DNA of 19,763 nucleotides from positions 1 to 19,763 of the forward strand of contig JBBRUG010000076.1 in the NCBI GenBank assembly GCA_038247995.1, given 5' to 3'. This DNA comes from JBBRUG01 sp038247995 (GTDB lineage Bacteria > Chloroflexota > Chloroflexia > Chloroflexales > Chloroflexaceae). Shown piece after piece: positions 12,622 to 19,762 of the stretch (positions within the stretch are counted from its first letter, which is position 1; each line of letters opens with the position of its first letter). Under the pieces are notes generated by a model. It was not told the origin of the DNA. It searched no databases and saw nothing but the letters and a program-made list of their open reading frames with translations. Both the position numbers and the translations under genes were made by a program.

Positions 12622-12652
12622 TAAAAAGGCCGCCGGACGCATAAGGCAACCC
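12622..12652 (-). terminator. Rho-independent terminator of the ytxH-like/peptidase/small-peptide set
   Basis: On the minus strand GGGTTGCC (12652-12645) can pair with GGCGGCCT (12634-12627) over a 10-nt loop, using three G-U pairs, and TTTTA follows directly. It sits about 60 nt beyond the stop of the 44-residue gene and before udk, which is where a terminator would be expected. Confidence 0.45.
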
Positions 12653-12690
12653 GACGGTGTGCGAAACCCGAACCTACTTTGTTCTGATTG

Positions 12691-12708
12691 CCGGCGCTAA
12701 CGCGCCGG
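12691..12708. other. Strong GC hairpin after the 44-residue gene
   Basis: CCGGCGC and GCGCCGG form a perfect 7-bp stem with a 4-nt TAAC loop, starting 3 nt beyond the small gene's stop codon on the minus strand. There is no T-run; it may protect the mRNA 3' end. Confidence 0.5.
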
Positions 12709-12711
12709 AGC

Positions 12712-12846
12712 TTACCCCAAAAGCGACGTCTCCTTGGCCTCGCCGAGGATCTTATTTGTAATGTAGGTAGCCAACCAGGCAGCCGCCAGACTCAAGCCCA
12801 GGCTGATGAGACCGTGAATCATCCGTCGTCGCAAATCGTCGTCCAT
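12712..12846 (-). CDS. 44-residue single-span membrane peptide
   Basis: The frame runs ATG 12846 to TAA 12712. It has a charged N-terminus (MDDDLRRRM), one hydrophobic helix at about residues 10-30 (IHGLISLGLSLAAAWLATYI), and a polar tail with EAKET. The start lies 4 nt after the TAG of the zinc peptidase gene. An AAGGGA ribosome binding site lies in the last peptidase codons, a layout typical of translational coupling. I do not recognise the family. The arginines before the helix predict an N-terminus in the cytoplasm. Its position suggests a partner or modulator of the peptidase, but that is inference from context only. Confidence 0.65.
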   Translation of the reverse strand: MDDDLRRRMIHGLISLGLSLAAAWLATYITNKILGEAKETSLLG

Positions 12847-12850
12847 GAAC

Positions 12851-13552
12851 CTATTCCCTTCGTCGTGAAAGAAGTGTCACAAAATAAAGCAACTGAGCGA
12901 TCGACTGCGCAGCTGCGGCCACATAGGTTAGCGCGGCCGCATTCAACACAGCATTAACGCCCTGCGCTTCTTCCGTCGTCACGAGGCCGTTGCGCATCAG
13001 CATCTCGCGGGCGCGCGAACTGGCATTAAACTCGACCGGCAACGTCACCAGCGTGAAGGCCACAGCGCCGGAGAAGAGGATCACGCCGAAGACGGCCAGT
13101 GAGTAACCGAAATCGTTGCCGGCGAGTGCGCCAAGCAACATACCGATGAAGAAGAGGATCGTGCCGAGGTTCGAGCCGACATTGGCAATGCCGACAATCC
13201 CGGCGCGGGCGCGCAGCCAAAAGTAGCCCTCTTTATCCTGCGCGGCGTGGCCAAGTTCATGGGCGACGATTGCCATCGCCGCCACCGAAGGCTGGAGTGA
13301 ACCCTCAGAGAGCCGCATTATCTTGCCGCGCGGATCGTAGTGATCGGTGAGCATACCGGCGATGCGCTCGACCTGCACATGCTCCAGGCCCTCATTCCCC
13401 ATCAACTTGCGGGCCACATCAGCGCCATTCACGCGCTGTGCGTTAGCAACCTGCGACCATTTTTGAAAGCTCGACTGTACCCGAAATTGCGCCCACATGG
13501 CGAATAACATCGCTGGAAGCGCAAAAAGGAAATAGGTCGGATCGAAAATCAT
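12851..13552 (-). CDS. YugP-like membrane zinc metallopeptidase
   Basis: The 233-residue protein has an N-terminal membrane helix (about 5-22, FLFALPAMLFAMWAQF), a catalytic part with YDPRGKIMRLS and the zinc motif HELGH (98-102), and two or three further membrane helices (about 115-190) followed by EFNASSRAREML. This order matches the YugP/'neutral zinc metallopeptidase 2' family (Pfam Zn_peptidase_2), which is distantly related to HtpX-type M48 proteases. Those use HExxH histidines plus a downstream glutamate, probably E175 in LPVEFNASSRA. Members are thought to act in membrane protein turnover, but their substrates are largely unknown. An AGGT lies a few bases upstream of ATG 13552. It is followed closely by the 44-residue gene and preceded by the YtxH-like gene on the same strand. 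Confidence 0.88.
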   Translation of the reverse strand: MIFDPTYFLFALPAMLFAMWAQFRVQSSFQKWSQVANAQRVNGADVARKLMGNEGLEHVQVERIAGMLTDHYDPRGKIMRLSEGSLQPSVAAMAIVAHELGHAAQDKEGYFWLRARAGIVGIANVGSNLGTILFFIGMLLGALAGNDFGYSLAVFGVILFSGAVAFTLVTLPVEFNASSRAREMLMRNGLVTTEEAQGVNAVLNAAALTYVAAAAQSIAQLLYFVTLLSRRRE

Positions 13553-13637
13553 ATACGTTACCTCATTCTATTGTGACGAAGGCCTAATCGGCATTGTTGC
13601 GCATTCCACTGCCGTAGGCACGCAACGTACTGCGGCG

Positions 13638-13859
13638 CTACAGCGGCGAACTCCCGCTCCGTCCGCGTAGCAGCACATCGGCGCGATCTTTTAACTCCAG
13701 CCCACGTTCGCGGATCAGTTCACGCGTGGCCCCCCCCCGCCGCGGCGCAAGAAACGCGGCGCCCACCGCGCCAAGGGCCACCCCGAGCAGCAAGCCCTTA
13801 AGCAGGGAACGATCGGGACCGGGAACGAGACGAGCCACATCCGACGAGCGGTATTTCAT
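13638..13859 (-). CDS. YtxH-like small membrane protein
   Basis: The 73-residue protein starts MKYRSSDVARLVPGP. It has a glycine/alanine-rich helix (about 21-38, LLKGLLLGVALGAVGAAF) followed by LAPRRGGATRELIRERGLELKDRAD. This is the layout of the YtxH family (a membrane anchor, then an APxxGxxTRE-type motif and an amphipathic helix), which is linked to general stress in Bacillus but has no known reaction. ATG 13859 is chosen because GAGGAG lies 7 nt upstream. The open frame extends 24 codons further without support. The GG of RRGGAT is encoded within a run of nine G (13730-13738), an unusual slippage-prone tract. The gene is probably co-transcribed with the zinc peptidase and the 44-residue gene downstream. 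Confidence 0.75.
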   Translation of the reverse strand: MKYRSSDVARLVPGPDRSLLKGLLLGVALGAVGAAFLAPRRGGATRELIRERGLELKDRADVLLRGRSGSSPL

Positions 13860-13962
13860 TCCGTGCTCCTCGTCCTGCGCAAAGGCTTCAGAAAGCTGGA
13901 TGCGGGCAGTACATCGGCCCACAAACAGCAATATACGTGCCAGCGCACCATGATAATTAGAT

Positions 13963-13991
13963 AATGTAATAACCGATCACTTGAGCAGCAA
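13963..13991 (-). promoter_or_regulatory. Candidate promoter for the YtxH-like gene
   Basis: On the minus strand TTGCTG (13991-13986) and TACATT (13968-13963) are 17 nt apart, which fits sigma-70 boxes, leaving a leader of about 95 nt before ATG 13859. A second -10-like TATACT (13998-13993) overlaps the -35 region. Confidence 0.35.
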
Positions 13992-14005
13992 AAGTATAGC
14001 ATAAG

Positions 14006-14061
14006 AAGCGGTAAAGCGATAAAGCGGTAAAGCGCTGAACCGGTAGACCGATCAAGCGCCT
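14006..14061. repeat. Octamer array AAGCGGTA upstream of the 2-oxoglutarate dehydrogenase operon
   Basis: Seven 8-nt units lie end to end: AAGCGGTA, AAGCGATA, AAGCGGTA, AAGCGCTG, AACCGGTA, GACCGATC and AAGCGCCT. The array is between two divergent promoters and decays toward the right. The remainder of the 13860-14198 gap holds the two candidate promoters and nothing else I can identify. Confidence 0.75.
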
Positions 14062-14119
14062 GCCACACTCCACACCTCGGAATTCTTTGTGCATAGAGGC
14101 GCAAAGGCGTAACCGGGCG

Positions 14120-14128
14120 TGGTACAAT
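14120..14128 (+). promoter_or_regulatory. Extended -10 promoter candidate for the 2-oxoglutarate dehydrogenase operon
   Basis: TGGTACAAT fits an extended -10 (TGN plus TACAAT) and would start transcription near 14135, about 65 nt before ATG 14199. No good -35 is seen, matching the pattern at the aconitase promoter. Confidence 0.45.
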
Positions 14129-14198
14129 AGCCGATAAAATGAGTTGCGCACGTCTGCCATCTGGACAGTGCCGACCAGAGGAGATGGTGATATCCGCT

Positions 14199-16994
14199 AT
14201 GAGTGATTGGAACGACTTTTACGGCCCGAACGCCGGGTATTTGCTGGAGCTCCACGAACGCTACAGCGCCGACCCGAACTCCGTTGACGAAGCCACGCGC
14301 GCCTTCTTCGCTACCTGGACGCCGCCCGCTGAGCATGCCCCCGCCGCCGAGACTACCCAGGCGCTTGATGTAACGCGCACTGTTGCCGCCGCCCGCCTGA
14401 TCCGCTATATTCGCGAACTTGGCCATCTCGCCGCCCGCATCGACCCGCTTGGCTCCGACCCGGTGGGCGACCCCGGCCTGGAGCTAAACGTCCATCATAT
14501 TACGCAGGCCGATCTGGCTGCCCTACCAGGCCATATTGTGCGTGGGCCGCTTTCTGAAGGCACGCATACGGCGGCCGAAGGCGTCGAGCGGTTGCGTCAG
14601 GCTTACTCCGGCTCGATTGGCTACGAAACCGACCACATCCAGGATTATGCAGAACGCACCTGGATCCGTGAGGCAGCCGAGAGCCGAATGTTCTTCCAGA
14701 ACTTCGATGCTGAGCGCCAGCGCGAGTTGCTCGACCGGCTGACTGAAGTTGAGAGTTTCGAGCTTTTCTTACACAAGACGTTCCCCGGCCAGAAGCGCTT
14801 CTCGATCGAGGGCACCGATATGGTGATCCCGGTGATCGACGCAGTGATCCGTAATGCAGCCGCCTCCGGCACCCGCGAAGTCGTGATCGGCATGGCCCAC
14901 CGCGGCCGGCTGAATGTGCTCACCCATATTCTGGGTAAGCCTTATTCAGCGGTGCTTACCGAATTCCTCACGCCCGACTACACCAAGGACACCTACCTCG
15001 GGTGGACGGGCGACGTGAAGTATCACCTTGGCGCGCGCAAGGCCTACCGCGAGAGCGGCGTAACCGAGATGCCGATCACACTGGCGCCGAACCCGAGCCA
15101 CCTGGAATTTGTGAACCCGGTGATCGTCGGGCGCGCCCGCGCGGCGCAAGAGAAGCGCACCCGCCCCGGCTACCCCTACGGGGACGAGCAGGAATCGCTC
15201 GCGATCTGTATCCACGGCGACGCGGCCTTCCCCGGCCAAGGGATCGTCGCCGAGACACTAAACCTCTCACGGCTGAAGGGCTACCATATCGGCGGCACAA
15301 TCCATGTGATCATCAATAATCAGATCGGCTTTACCACCGATTACCGCGACAGCCGCTCTACGCTTTATGCGAGCGACCTGGCGCGTGGTTTTGAGATCCC
15401 GATCGTGCATGTCAATGCCGACGACCCGGAGGCGTGCATCGCAGCGGCACGCATGGCCTGCGCCTACCGCGAGAAGTTCCAGAAAGACTTTTTGATCGAC
15501 CTGGTCGGCTACCGCCGCTGGGGCCACAACGAGGGTGACGAGCCCGACTTTACTCAGCCGGTGATGTACGAGCGCATTCGCAACCACCCAACCGTGCGCG
15601 AGTTGTGGGCGCGTGAATTGGAACGGCGCGGCCTGATCACACGTGAAGAAGCCCAGCAACGGGTAAGTGCGGTGATGAGCCGGCTCCAGCAAGCGCTCGA
15701 CAAGGTTCGTGAGCGCCAGCGCCTCACAGCGGAATTGCCGCCTGAGCCGCCCCGCCCCGCCCCCGCGCCGACGCCGCCCCCGGCCGTCTATGCCAAGCCA
15801 ATCAGCGCCCGGCGGTTGCGCGAATTGAATGAAGCCCTGCTTGATCGACCAGAAACATTCACGGCGCATCCGAAATTAGAGCGTATGCTCCAAAAACGGC
15901 GTCAGACGATCCAGGATGTCGCTGGGATTGAATGGAGCCACGCCGAGATGCTGGCCTTCGCCGCAATTCTCGCCGACGGCACGCCCATTCGGCTAACTGG
16001 GCAGGACACTGAGCGCGGCACGTTCTCGCAGCGCCATCTGGTGCTGCACAATGTTGAAACGGGCGAGCGCTTTATTCCGCTGCACGCAATCCCACAGGCC
16101 CGCGCAGCCTTTGCCGTTTATAACAGCCCACTCTCGGAAGCGGCGGTGCTTGGCTTCGAATATGGCTATAGCTCGCATGCGCCCGGCACGCTGGTGCTTT
16201 GGGAAGCCCAGTTCGGCGACTTCGCCAATAGCGCGCAGGTGATTATCGATCAGTTCATTGCAGCAGGGCGCGCCAAGTGGGGCCAGGATCCGGCGCTGGT
16301 GATGCTGCTGCCGCACGGCTATGAGGGCCAGGGGCCGGAGCATTCATCGGCGCGCCTGGAGCGCTTTTTGCAACTCTGTGCCACCGATAATCTGCGGGTG
16401 GCTCACCCCACTACAGCGGCACAATACTTCCACTTGCTCCGCTATCAGGCCGCCGCGCTCACAACCCATCCACGCCCATTGGTGGTGCTCACACCGAAGA
16501 GCCTGTTGCGCAATCCGCGGGCGAACTCTTCACTGGCCGAACTGGCCGGTGGGCCCTTCCAGACTGTGCTCGGCCTTGGCGAAACTGCCCCCACACCCGA
16601 AGACGTGACCCGGCTCGTGCTCTGTAGCGGCAAGGTAGCGATCGATCTATTCGCCAGCGGTGAACTTGAACGCTCCGGCGGGAATGTCGATTTACTGCGG
16701 CTAGAGATGATCTATCCCTTCCCTGCGCCCGAACTCAAAGCTCAGTTAGAGCGCTACCCCAACCTGCAAGAGGTGATCTGGTTGCAGGAAGAGCCGCAGA
16801 ACATGGGCGCCTGGTCGTTTGTGGCCCCACGCCTGCGTGACCTGCTTGGCACGTTACCGCTACAATACGTCGGCCGAGGCGAGTCGGCGAGCCCGGCGGA
16901 AGGGCTCAATAGCGCCCATGTAAGCGAACAGCAGCGGATCATTCGCGGAGCCGTTCAGGGTGCGCCGGTAGCGGCAAATGGGGTGACCCGGTGA
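14199..16994 (+). CDS. sucA: 2-oxoglutarate dehydrogenase E1 component
   Basis: The 931-residue thiamine-diphosphate enzyme decarboxylates 2-oxoglutarate and passes the succinyl group to the lipoyl arm of E2 in the TCA cycle. The N-terminus (WNDFYGPNAGYLLELHERY) is the short E2-binding segment of SucA. IRYIRELGHLAARIDPLG and the AHRGRLNVL active-site region follow. The ThDP/Mg motif is GDAAFPGQG (from 340) to NN (373-374). The C-terminal transketolase-like domain includes HGYEGQGPEHSSARLERFLQ. A proline-rich insert (PPEPPRPAPAPTPPP) separates the domains. ATG 14199 is chosen because it gives the usual SucA N-terminus and GGTGAT lies 7 nt upstream; the frame is open from an earlier ATG at 14139. 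The last codons overlap a GGTGACCCGGTGAC repeat. The E2 gene follows after 38 nt. Confidence 0.95.
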   Translation: MSDWNDFYGPNAGYLLELHERYSADPNSVDEATRAFFATWTPPAEHAPAAETTQALDVTRTVAAARLIRYIRELGHLAARIDPLGSDPVGDPGLELNVHHITQADLAALPGHIVRGPLSEGTHTAAEGVERLRQAYSGSIGYETDHIQDYAERTWIREAAESRMFFQNFDAERQRELLDRLTEVESFELFLHKTFPGQKRFSIEGTDMVIPVIDAVIRNAAASGTREVVIGMAHRGRLNVLTHILGKPYSAVLTEFLTPDYTKDTYLGWTGDVKYHLGARKAYRESGVTEMPITLAPNPSHLEFVNPVIVGRARAAQEKRTRPGYPYGDEQESLAICIHGDAAFPGQGIVAETLNLSRLKGYHIGGTIHVIINNQIGFTTDYRDSRSTLYASDLARGFEIPIVHVNADDPEACIAAARMACAYREKFQKDFLIDLVGYRRWGHNEGDEPDFTQPVMYERIRNHPTVRELWARELERRGLITREEAQQRVSAVMSRLQQALDKVRERQRLTAELPPEPPRPAPAPTPPPAVYAKPISARRLRELNEALLDRPETFTAHPKLERMLQKRRQTIQDVAGIEWSHAEMLAFAAILADGTPIRLTGQDTERGTFSQRHLVLHNVETGERFIPLHAIPQARAAFAVYNSPLSEAAVLGFEYGYSSHAPGTLVLWEAQFGDFANSAQVIIDQFIAAGRAKWGQDPALVMLLPHGYEGQGPEHSSARLERFLQLCATDNLRVAHPTTAAQYFHLLRYQAAALTTHPRPLVVLTPKSLLRNPRANSSLAELAGGPFQTVLGLGETAPTPEDVTRLVLCSGKVAIDLFASGELERSGGNVDLLRLEMIYPFPAPELKAQLERYPNLQEVIWLQEEPQNMGAWSFVAPRLRDLLGTLPLQYVGRGESASPAEGLNSAHVSEQQRIIRGAVQGAPVAANGVTR

Positions 16995-17032
16995 CGGGTA
17001 AAGCCTGTTCCATTTTTTAGGGAGATCCAGAC

Positions 17033-18373
17033 ATGGCCCATGAAATTCGCGTCCCCGCCCTCGGCGAGTCGATCGTCGAGGCCACGGTGGCGAAGTGGCT
17101 GAAACAGGCCGGCGAAGCTGTCGCCGCCGGTGAGACGGTAGTTGAACTCGAAACCGATAAAGTAAACCTTGAAGTCGCCGCCGATGCCGGCGGTGTGATG
17201 GGTACTATCATCAAGGGTGAGGGCGAGACGGTAGCGATCGGCGATCTACTGGCTACAATCGAGGCCGGAAATGGCGCAGCGCCGGCGCCTGCCGCACCTG
17301 CCCCTGCCGCAGCTGCCGAACCGACGCCCGTCGCTGAGCCGACGCCTGCCGCACCTGCCGCACCGACGCCCGTCGCTGAGCCGACGCCTGCCGCACCTGC
17401 CCCTGCGCCAACGACGAGTAATGGTGCAGCCGAAAACGCGCCGACGGCGATCCACGCCAGCCCGCTAGCTCAGCGTATTGCGTCCGAGCAGCAGGTTGAT
17501 CTGCGCCAGGTCACCGGCACCGGCCCGGGAGGTCGGGTCACGAAAGACGACGTCCTGCGCATGGCCCAACCAACGAGCACAGCGGTCGCGCCCGCTCCGG
17601 CGCCCGCTCCAATCCCGACGCCTGCCGCGCGCCCAACAGCGCCACCCGCAGCGCCCGCCGCCACAGCAAGCGGGCGCCGCGAAGAGCGCCAGCGGCTCAG
17701 CCGGCGCCGCCAGACGATTGCCAAGCGGCTCGTCGAAGCGCAACAGACGGCGGCGATGCTTACCACCTTCAACGAGGTGGATATGAGCGCCGTGATGGAA
17801 CTGCGCAAGCGCCGCAAAGACGCCTTCAAAGAGCGCCACGGCGTAAACCTGGGCTTTATGTCGTTCTTCACCCGCGCAGTCGTTGGTGCTTTGAAGGCGT
17901 TCCCTTCCGTAAATGCGGAGATCCAGGGCGACGAAGTCGTCTTTAAGCACTACTACGATATTGGAATTGCGGTTGGGGCTGAAGAGGGGCTGGTTGTGCC
18001 TGTGGTGCGGAATGTCGATAGCAAGTCGTTCGCCGCGATCGAGCGTGAGATCGGCGACCTGGCCAAAAAGGCCCGTGACAGCACGCTGAGCCTGACGGAT
18101 CTGCAAGGTGGTACATTCACGATCACCAATGGCGGTGTCTATGGTTCACTTATGTCAACACCGATCCTGAACGCGCCACAGGTCGGCATCCTGGGCATGC
18201 ACAAGATCCAGGAGCGCCCGGTGGTAGTTGACGGAAAAATCGAGATCCGCCCGATGATGTACCTCGCGCTATCGTACGACCACCGGCTGATCGATGGCGG
18301 TACTGCCGTGCGCTTCCTCGTCCGTGTAAAAGAATTGATCGAAGATCCTGAAGCGTTGTTGCTTGAGGGGTAA
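17033..18373 (+). CDS. sucB: Dihydrolipoyl succinyltransferase (E2 of 2-oxoglutarate dehydrogenase)
   Basis: The 446-residue protein has an N-terminal lipoyl domain with the lipoylated lysine K43 in ELETDKVNLEV. A long Ala/Pro linker (about 80-135) follows, then an E1/E3-binding domain (about 141-178, SPLAQRIASEQQVDL and GTGPGGRVTKDDV). A second linker leads to the acyltransferase core with FNEVDMSAVMELRKRRKD and the active site SYDHRLIDG (H417, D421). The core motifs and the pairing with sucA favour succinyl rather than acetyl transfer. GGGAG lies 8 nt before the ATG. It is the second gene of the sucA-sucB operon, ended by the terminator at 18402. The E3 (lipoamide dehydrogenase) gene is not in the window. 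Confidence 0.95.
   Translation: MAHEIRVPALGESIVEATVAKWLKQAGEAVAAGETVVELETDKVNLEVAADAGGVMGTIIKGEGETVAIGDLLATIEAGNGAAPAPAAPAPAAAAEPTPVAEPTPAAPAAPTPVAEPTPAAPAPAPTTSNGAAENAPTAIHASPLAQRIASEQQVDLRQVTGTGPGGRVTKDDVLRMAQPTSTAVAPAPAPAPIPTPAARPTAPPAAPAATASGRREERQRLSRRRQTIAKRLVEAQQTAAMLTTFNEVDMSAVMELRKRRKDAFKERHGVNLGFMSFFTRAVVGALKAFPSVNAEIQGDEVVFKHYYDIGIAVGAEEGLVVPVVRNVDSKSFAAIEREIGDLAKKARDSTLSLTDLQGGTFTITNGGVYGSLMSTPILNAPQVGILGMHKIQERPVVVDGKIEIRPMMYLALSYDHRLIDGGTAVRFLVRVKELIEDPEALLLEG
17321..17402 (+). repeat. 42-nt tandem duplication in the E2 linker
   Basis: A 42-nt unit is repeated nearly exactly (17321-17362 and 17363-17402), encoding PTPVAEPTPAAPAA twice with a final A/P change. It lengthens the flexible linker of the lipoyl arm without disturbing the frame. 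Confidence 0.9.
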
Positions 18374-18401
18374 GCCGGGCGGTAAGAAGCGGGAGGCAAG
18401 A

Positions 18402-18431
18402 GGGACGCGGCATAGCGCGTCCCTTTCTTTT
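18402..18431 (+). terminator. Rho-independent terminator of the sucAB operon
   Basis: GGGACGCG (18402-18409) pairs perfectly with CGCGTCCC (18416-18423) around a 6-nt loop, and TTTCTTTT follows directly. It lies 28 nt after the sucB stop codon. Confidence 0.92.
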
Positions 18432-18437
18432 ATGCTA

Positions 18438-18532
18438 CTAGCGCACTGAGCAGCATGACTGAGCCGCAGAGGCCCCTGAACCGGGTAGCGCGCTGCGCTC
18501 GCGCCTGGTTATGCAGGCTCAATCGATCTGAG
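18438..18532. repeat. 95-nt interspersed element, copy B
   Basis: This is the second copy of the element at 10553-10647 (81 of 95 identical, no gaps). It begins 7 nt after the sucAB terminator and ends 127 nt before the truncated mgtC-like frame. In this copy GAGCC can pair with GGCTC and GGCC with GGTT around the conserved core, so a similar folded shape is possible, though with a shifted register compared with copy A. The remaining part of the 18374-18659 gap (18533-18659) holds the ribosome binding site of the mgtC remnant and no other clear signal. Confidence 0.85.
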
Positions 18533-18659
18533 CAATACTGTAATTAGCGCATCCGCTTGCGCCATAACTGCTCAAAGATTGTCAGCGCAGAGGTCAACCC
18601 CACCAAAATAGAGGCCGCAGGCGCGGCGCAAGAAACGTGCCATAAGCAGGGAGAGCACA

Positions 18660-18839
18660 ATGAACGGGATCAGCGATCTGATCGCATTACTCAGCAATCA
18701 GCCCTGGGAACTAGCCGGGCGCTTAGCGGCGGCGATACTCTTCGGTGGATTGATTGGGATTGAATTTGTGCTTCAGCCGGCGTCCTGCAAGCGGCCATAT
18801 AGCTCCAGGTGCCGCTGCGTCATCAGGCGCAGATCGTAG
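18660..18839 (+). pseudogene. Truncated MgtC/SapB-like gene (5' fragment)
   Basis: ATG 18660, with GGGAG 6 nt upstream, opens MNGISDLIALLSNQPWELAG followed by RLAAAILFGGLIGIE. This looks like the first helix and GGLIGLE motif of the MgtC/SapB membrane family, whose members are tied to magnesium limitation and virulence. The family normally continues with an arginine and several more helices (150-230 residues in all). Here, after codon ~36 (about 18767), the sequence becomes the 3' end of the minus-strand glycosyltransferase, read antisense to TAG 18837-18839. About 80% of the gene is therefore missing, and the ribosome binding site and start are preserved. A recombination or insertion junction at roughly 18765-18775 is inferred. 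Confidence 0.7.
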
Positions 18840-19762
18840 TGCGCAACAGCGGTAGTTCGGCAGTTGTCGCGCAGGGTTTGCCCCGCACGAATTGCGTTCA
18901 GCGCTGTGGGCAGCGCAGCGAGCAGAGCGACTGCCGTTGCTTCGGCGGCAAGCCAACCGGTAACGCCGGGCTGGACTAATTCCGGCAGGCCGCCAACCGG
19001 CAATGCCAGGCATGGCGTGCCGCAGGCCAGCGCTTCAACCACGGTGTTGGGCAGGTTGTCTTCGGGCGCAAGATGCAGCAACAGGTCGGCGGCGGCATAG
19101 GCCAGTGCCCGTTGGGCCTCGTCGGTCAGGTAGCCCAGGTGGATGGTGTGCAACCCGCTCAGCAGTGGCGGCGCGCCGGCTCCCATTGTGAGCAACGTGT
19201 ACGGCGGCAGATTGGTTGTTGCGCCAAGGGTACGCAAGGTCGCGGCGCCTTTACGCTCGTCGGCGAGATGCGGCATGGCAACCAGCACATACGGCCCACC
19301 TGGCGGCAGGCCCAACGCCCGCCGGGCTGAACTGCGCTCAAGCGGTGCATAGGTAGCCAGCGGCACGCCATTCGGGATGTGCACCACGCGCTGGTTGGCC
19401 CATATTCCCTGTTGCGCCTGCGCAGCCATCCACCGCGAGGGCGTTATAGCAACGGACTGCGGGGCGCCGGCAAGCGCGATCCGGCGCGCTTCGAAGGCCG
19501 GGCCAACCAGATCGGCAGGCAACGCCGGGTAGCTGCGTGCGCTTGGGCACGCCGCATCACAATGGCTCAGGTAACGGGTACAGCCCTGATTATAGACGCA
19601 GCGCCCGGTGATCGGCCACATGTCGTGCAGCGTCCAGGCCACCGAGGCGTGCGCGGCGGCGGTAGCCAGCAGTGCAGGCGACCAGCCAGCGCCGATGCCG
19701 CCGTGCAGATTGTGGAGATGGATCACGTCGGGGCGTAGCCGAGCGAGGGTGCGGTCGAGGGC
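18773..19762 (-). CDS. GT4 family (GT-B fold) glycosyltransferase, N-terminus outside window
   Basis: The visible 329 residues run to the right edge. The frame is open there with LARLRPDVIHLHNLHGG, the usual end of the N-terminal Rossmann domain of GT4 enzymes, so the GTG at 19726 is an internal valine and the true start lies beyond the window. Features are HDMWPITGRCVYNQGC with a cysteine-rich loop (GRC...GC...HC...AC) seen in some colanic-acid-like GT4 proteins; NGVPLATYAP; the ERKG-like DERKG; and the donor-binding segment APEDNLPNTVVEALACGTP. It likely transfers a hexose from a nucleotide sugar to a lipid-linked or surface glycan in the cytoplasm. Its last codons abut the truncated mgtC-like gene, so its arrival or a deletion probably broke that gene. 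Confidence 0.88.
   Translation of the reverse strand, partial: ALDRTLARLRPDVIHLHNLHGGIGAGWSPALLATAAAHASVAWTLHDMWPITGRCVYNQGCTRYLSHCDAACPSARSYPALPADLVGPAFEARRIALAGAPQSVAITPSRWMAAQAQQGIWANQRVVHIPNGVPLATYAPLERSSARRALGLPPGGPYVLVAMPHLADERKGAATLRTLGATTNLPPYTLLTMGAGAPPLLSGLHTIHLGYLTDEAQRALAYAAADLLLHLAPEDNLPNTVVEALACGTPCLALPVGGLPELVQPGVTGWLAAEATAVALLAALPTALNAIRAGQTLRDNCRTTAVAHYDLRLMTQRHLELYGRLQDAG

Noticed and set aside
13026..13220. Minus-strand 64-codon arginine-rich frame inside the zinc peptidase gene
   Set aside because: It is an alternative-frame shadow of a gene with an intact HELGH motif and membrane helices.
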